Shown piece by piece: positions 5,939 through 5,981 of a stretch of 5,981 nucleotides of DNA; the first letter of the stretch is position 1; the number at the start of each line of letters is the position of its first letter. Location: positions 980 to 6,960 of the forward strand of contig PFBB01000002.1 in NCBI GenBank assembly GCA_002773475.1. Direction: 5' to 3'. The notes beneath the pieces were generated by a model. It was not told where the DNA came from, made no database searches, and saw only the letters and a list, made by a program, of their open reading frames with translations. Position numbers and translations under genes: made by a program. This DNA is from Candidatus Harrisonbacteria bacterium CG10_big_fil_rev_8_21_14_0_10_44_23 (lineage in GTDB: Bacteria; Patescibacteriota; Minisyncoccia; UBA6257; 1-14-0-10-44-23).

Positions 5939-5981
5939 CTAAGGTAGCGCATTTCCTTTCCGGGTAAGTTCCGGAGCGCAC

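Overview
The window holds the 3' end of an unidentified gene, a complete leucyl-tRNA synthetase gene (leuS), a 700-base intergenic region rich in regulatory and RNA signals, and the first two thirds of a 23S rRNA gene that runs off the right edge. All recognised genes read on the + strand; one predicted small RNA reads on the - strand. The organism is a bacterium. The 23S core is bacterial, and LeuRS has bacterial architecture without the E. coli-type leucine-specific domain. A 23S gene with no 16S in front of it and several insertions in its helices is typical of the Candidate Phyla Radiation (Patescibacteria). That assignment is an inference of moderate strength; no lineage marker is decisive.

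Layout. 1-171: C-terminus of an upstream protein whose stop lies inside the leuS start region. 149-2587: leuS, with five in-frame 7-base repeats inside its second zinc-binding region. 2588-2663: hairpins that can end transcription in both directions. 2680-2824 (- strand): a strong sigma70-type promoter, a roughly 110-nt RNA with three good hairpins, and an intrinsic terminator, with no ORF. 2825-2969: a 30-base symmetric dyad and a second heptanucleotide repeat, no gene. 2970-3130 (+ strand): promoter, structured transcript and intrinsic terminator. 3150-3287: boxA-like antitermination element and three leader hairpins. 3288-5981: 23S rRNA, 5' part, to about E. coli position 1970.

The outstanding feature is in the 23S gene. 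Three related elements of 127-133 nt sit at the tips of three variable helices, matching H25, H45 and H63. All three have the same plan: an outer stem continuing the host helix, a CTCAC-TTTC-GTGAG hairpin, a long AT-rich hairpin, and a GNRA-capped TCGC/GCGA hairpin, so a four-way junction. Copies 2 and 3 differ at only 4 of 127 positions. H25 and H45 are classic sites of excised intervening sequences in other bacteria. A separate insertion expands H10 into a three-way junction of about 270 nt. The long hairpins of the repeated elements are built from 7-base units with core ATTCT, and the same heptad is found in reverse orientation in the leuS coding sequence. This suggests one repeat family has entered both a protein gene and rRNA. 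No ORF, intron core or homing endonuclease accompanies the insertions.
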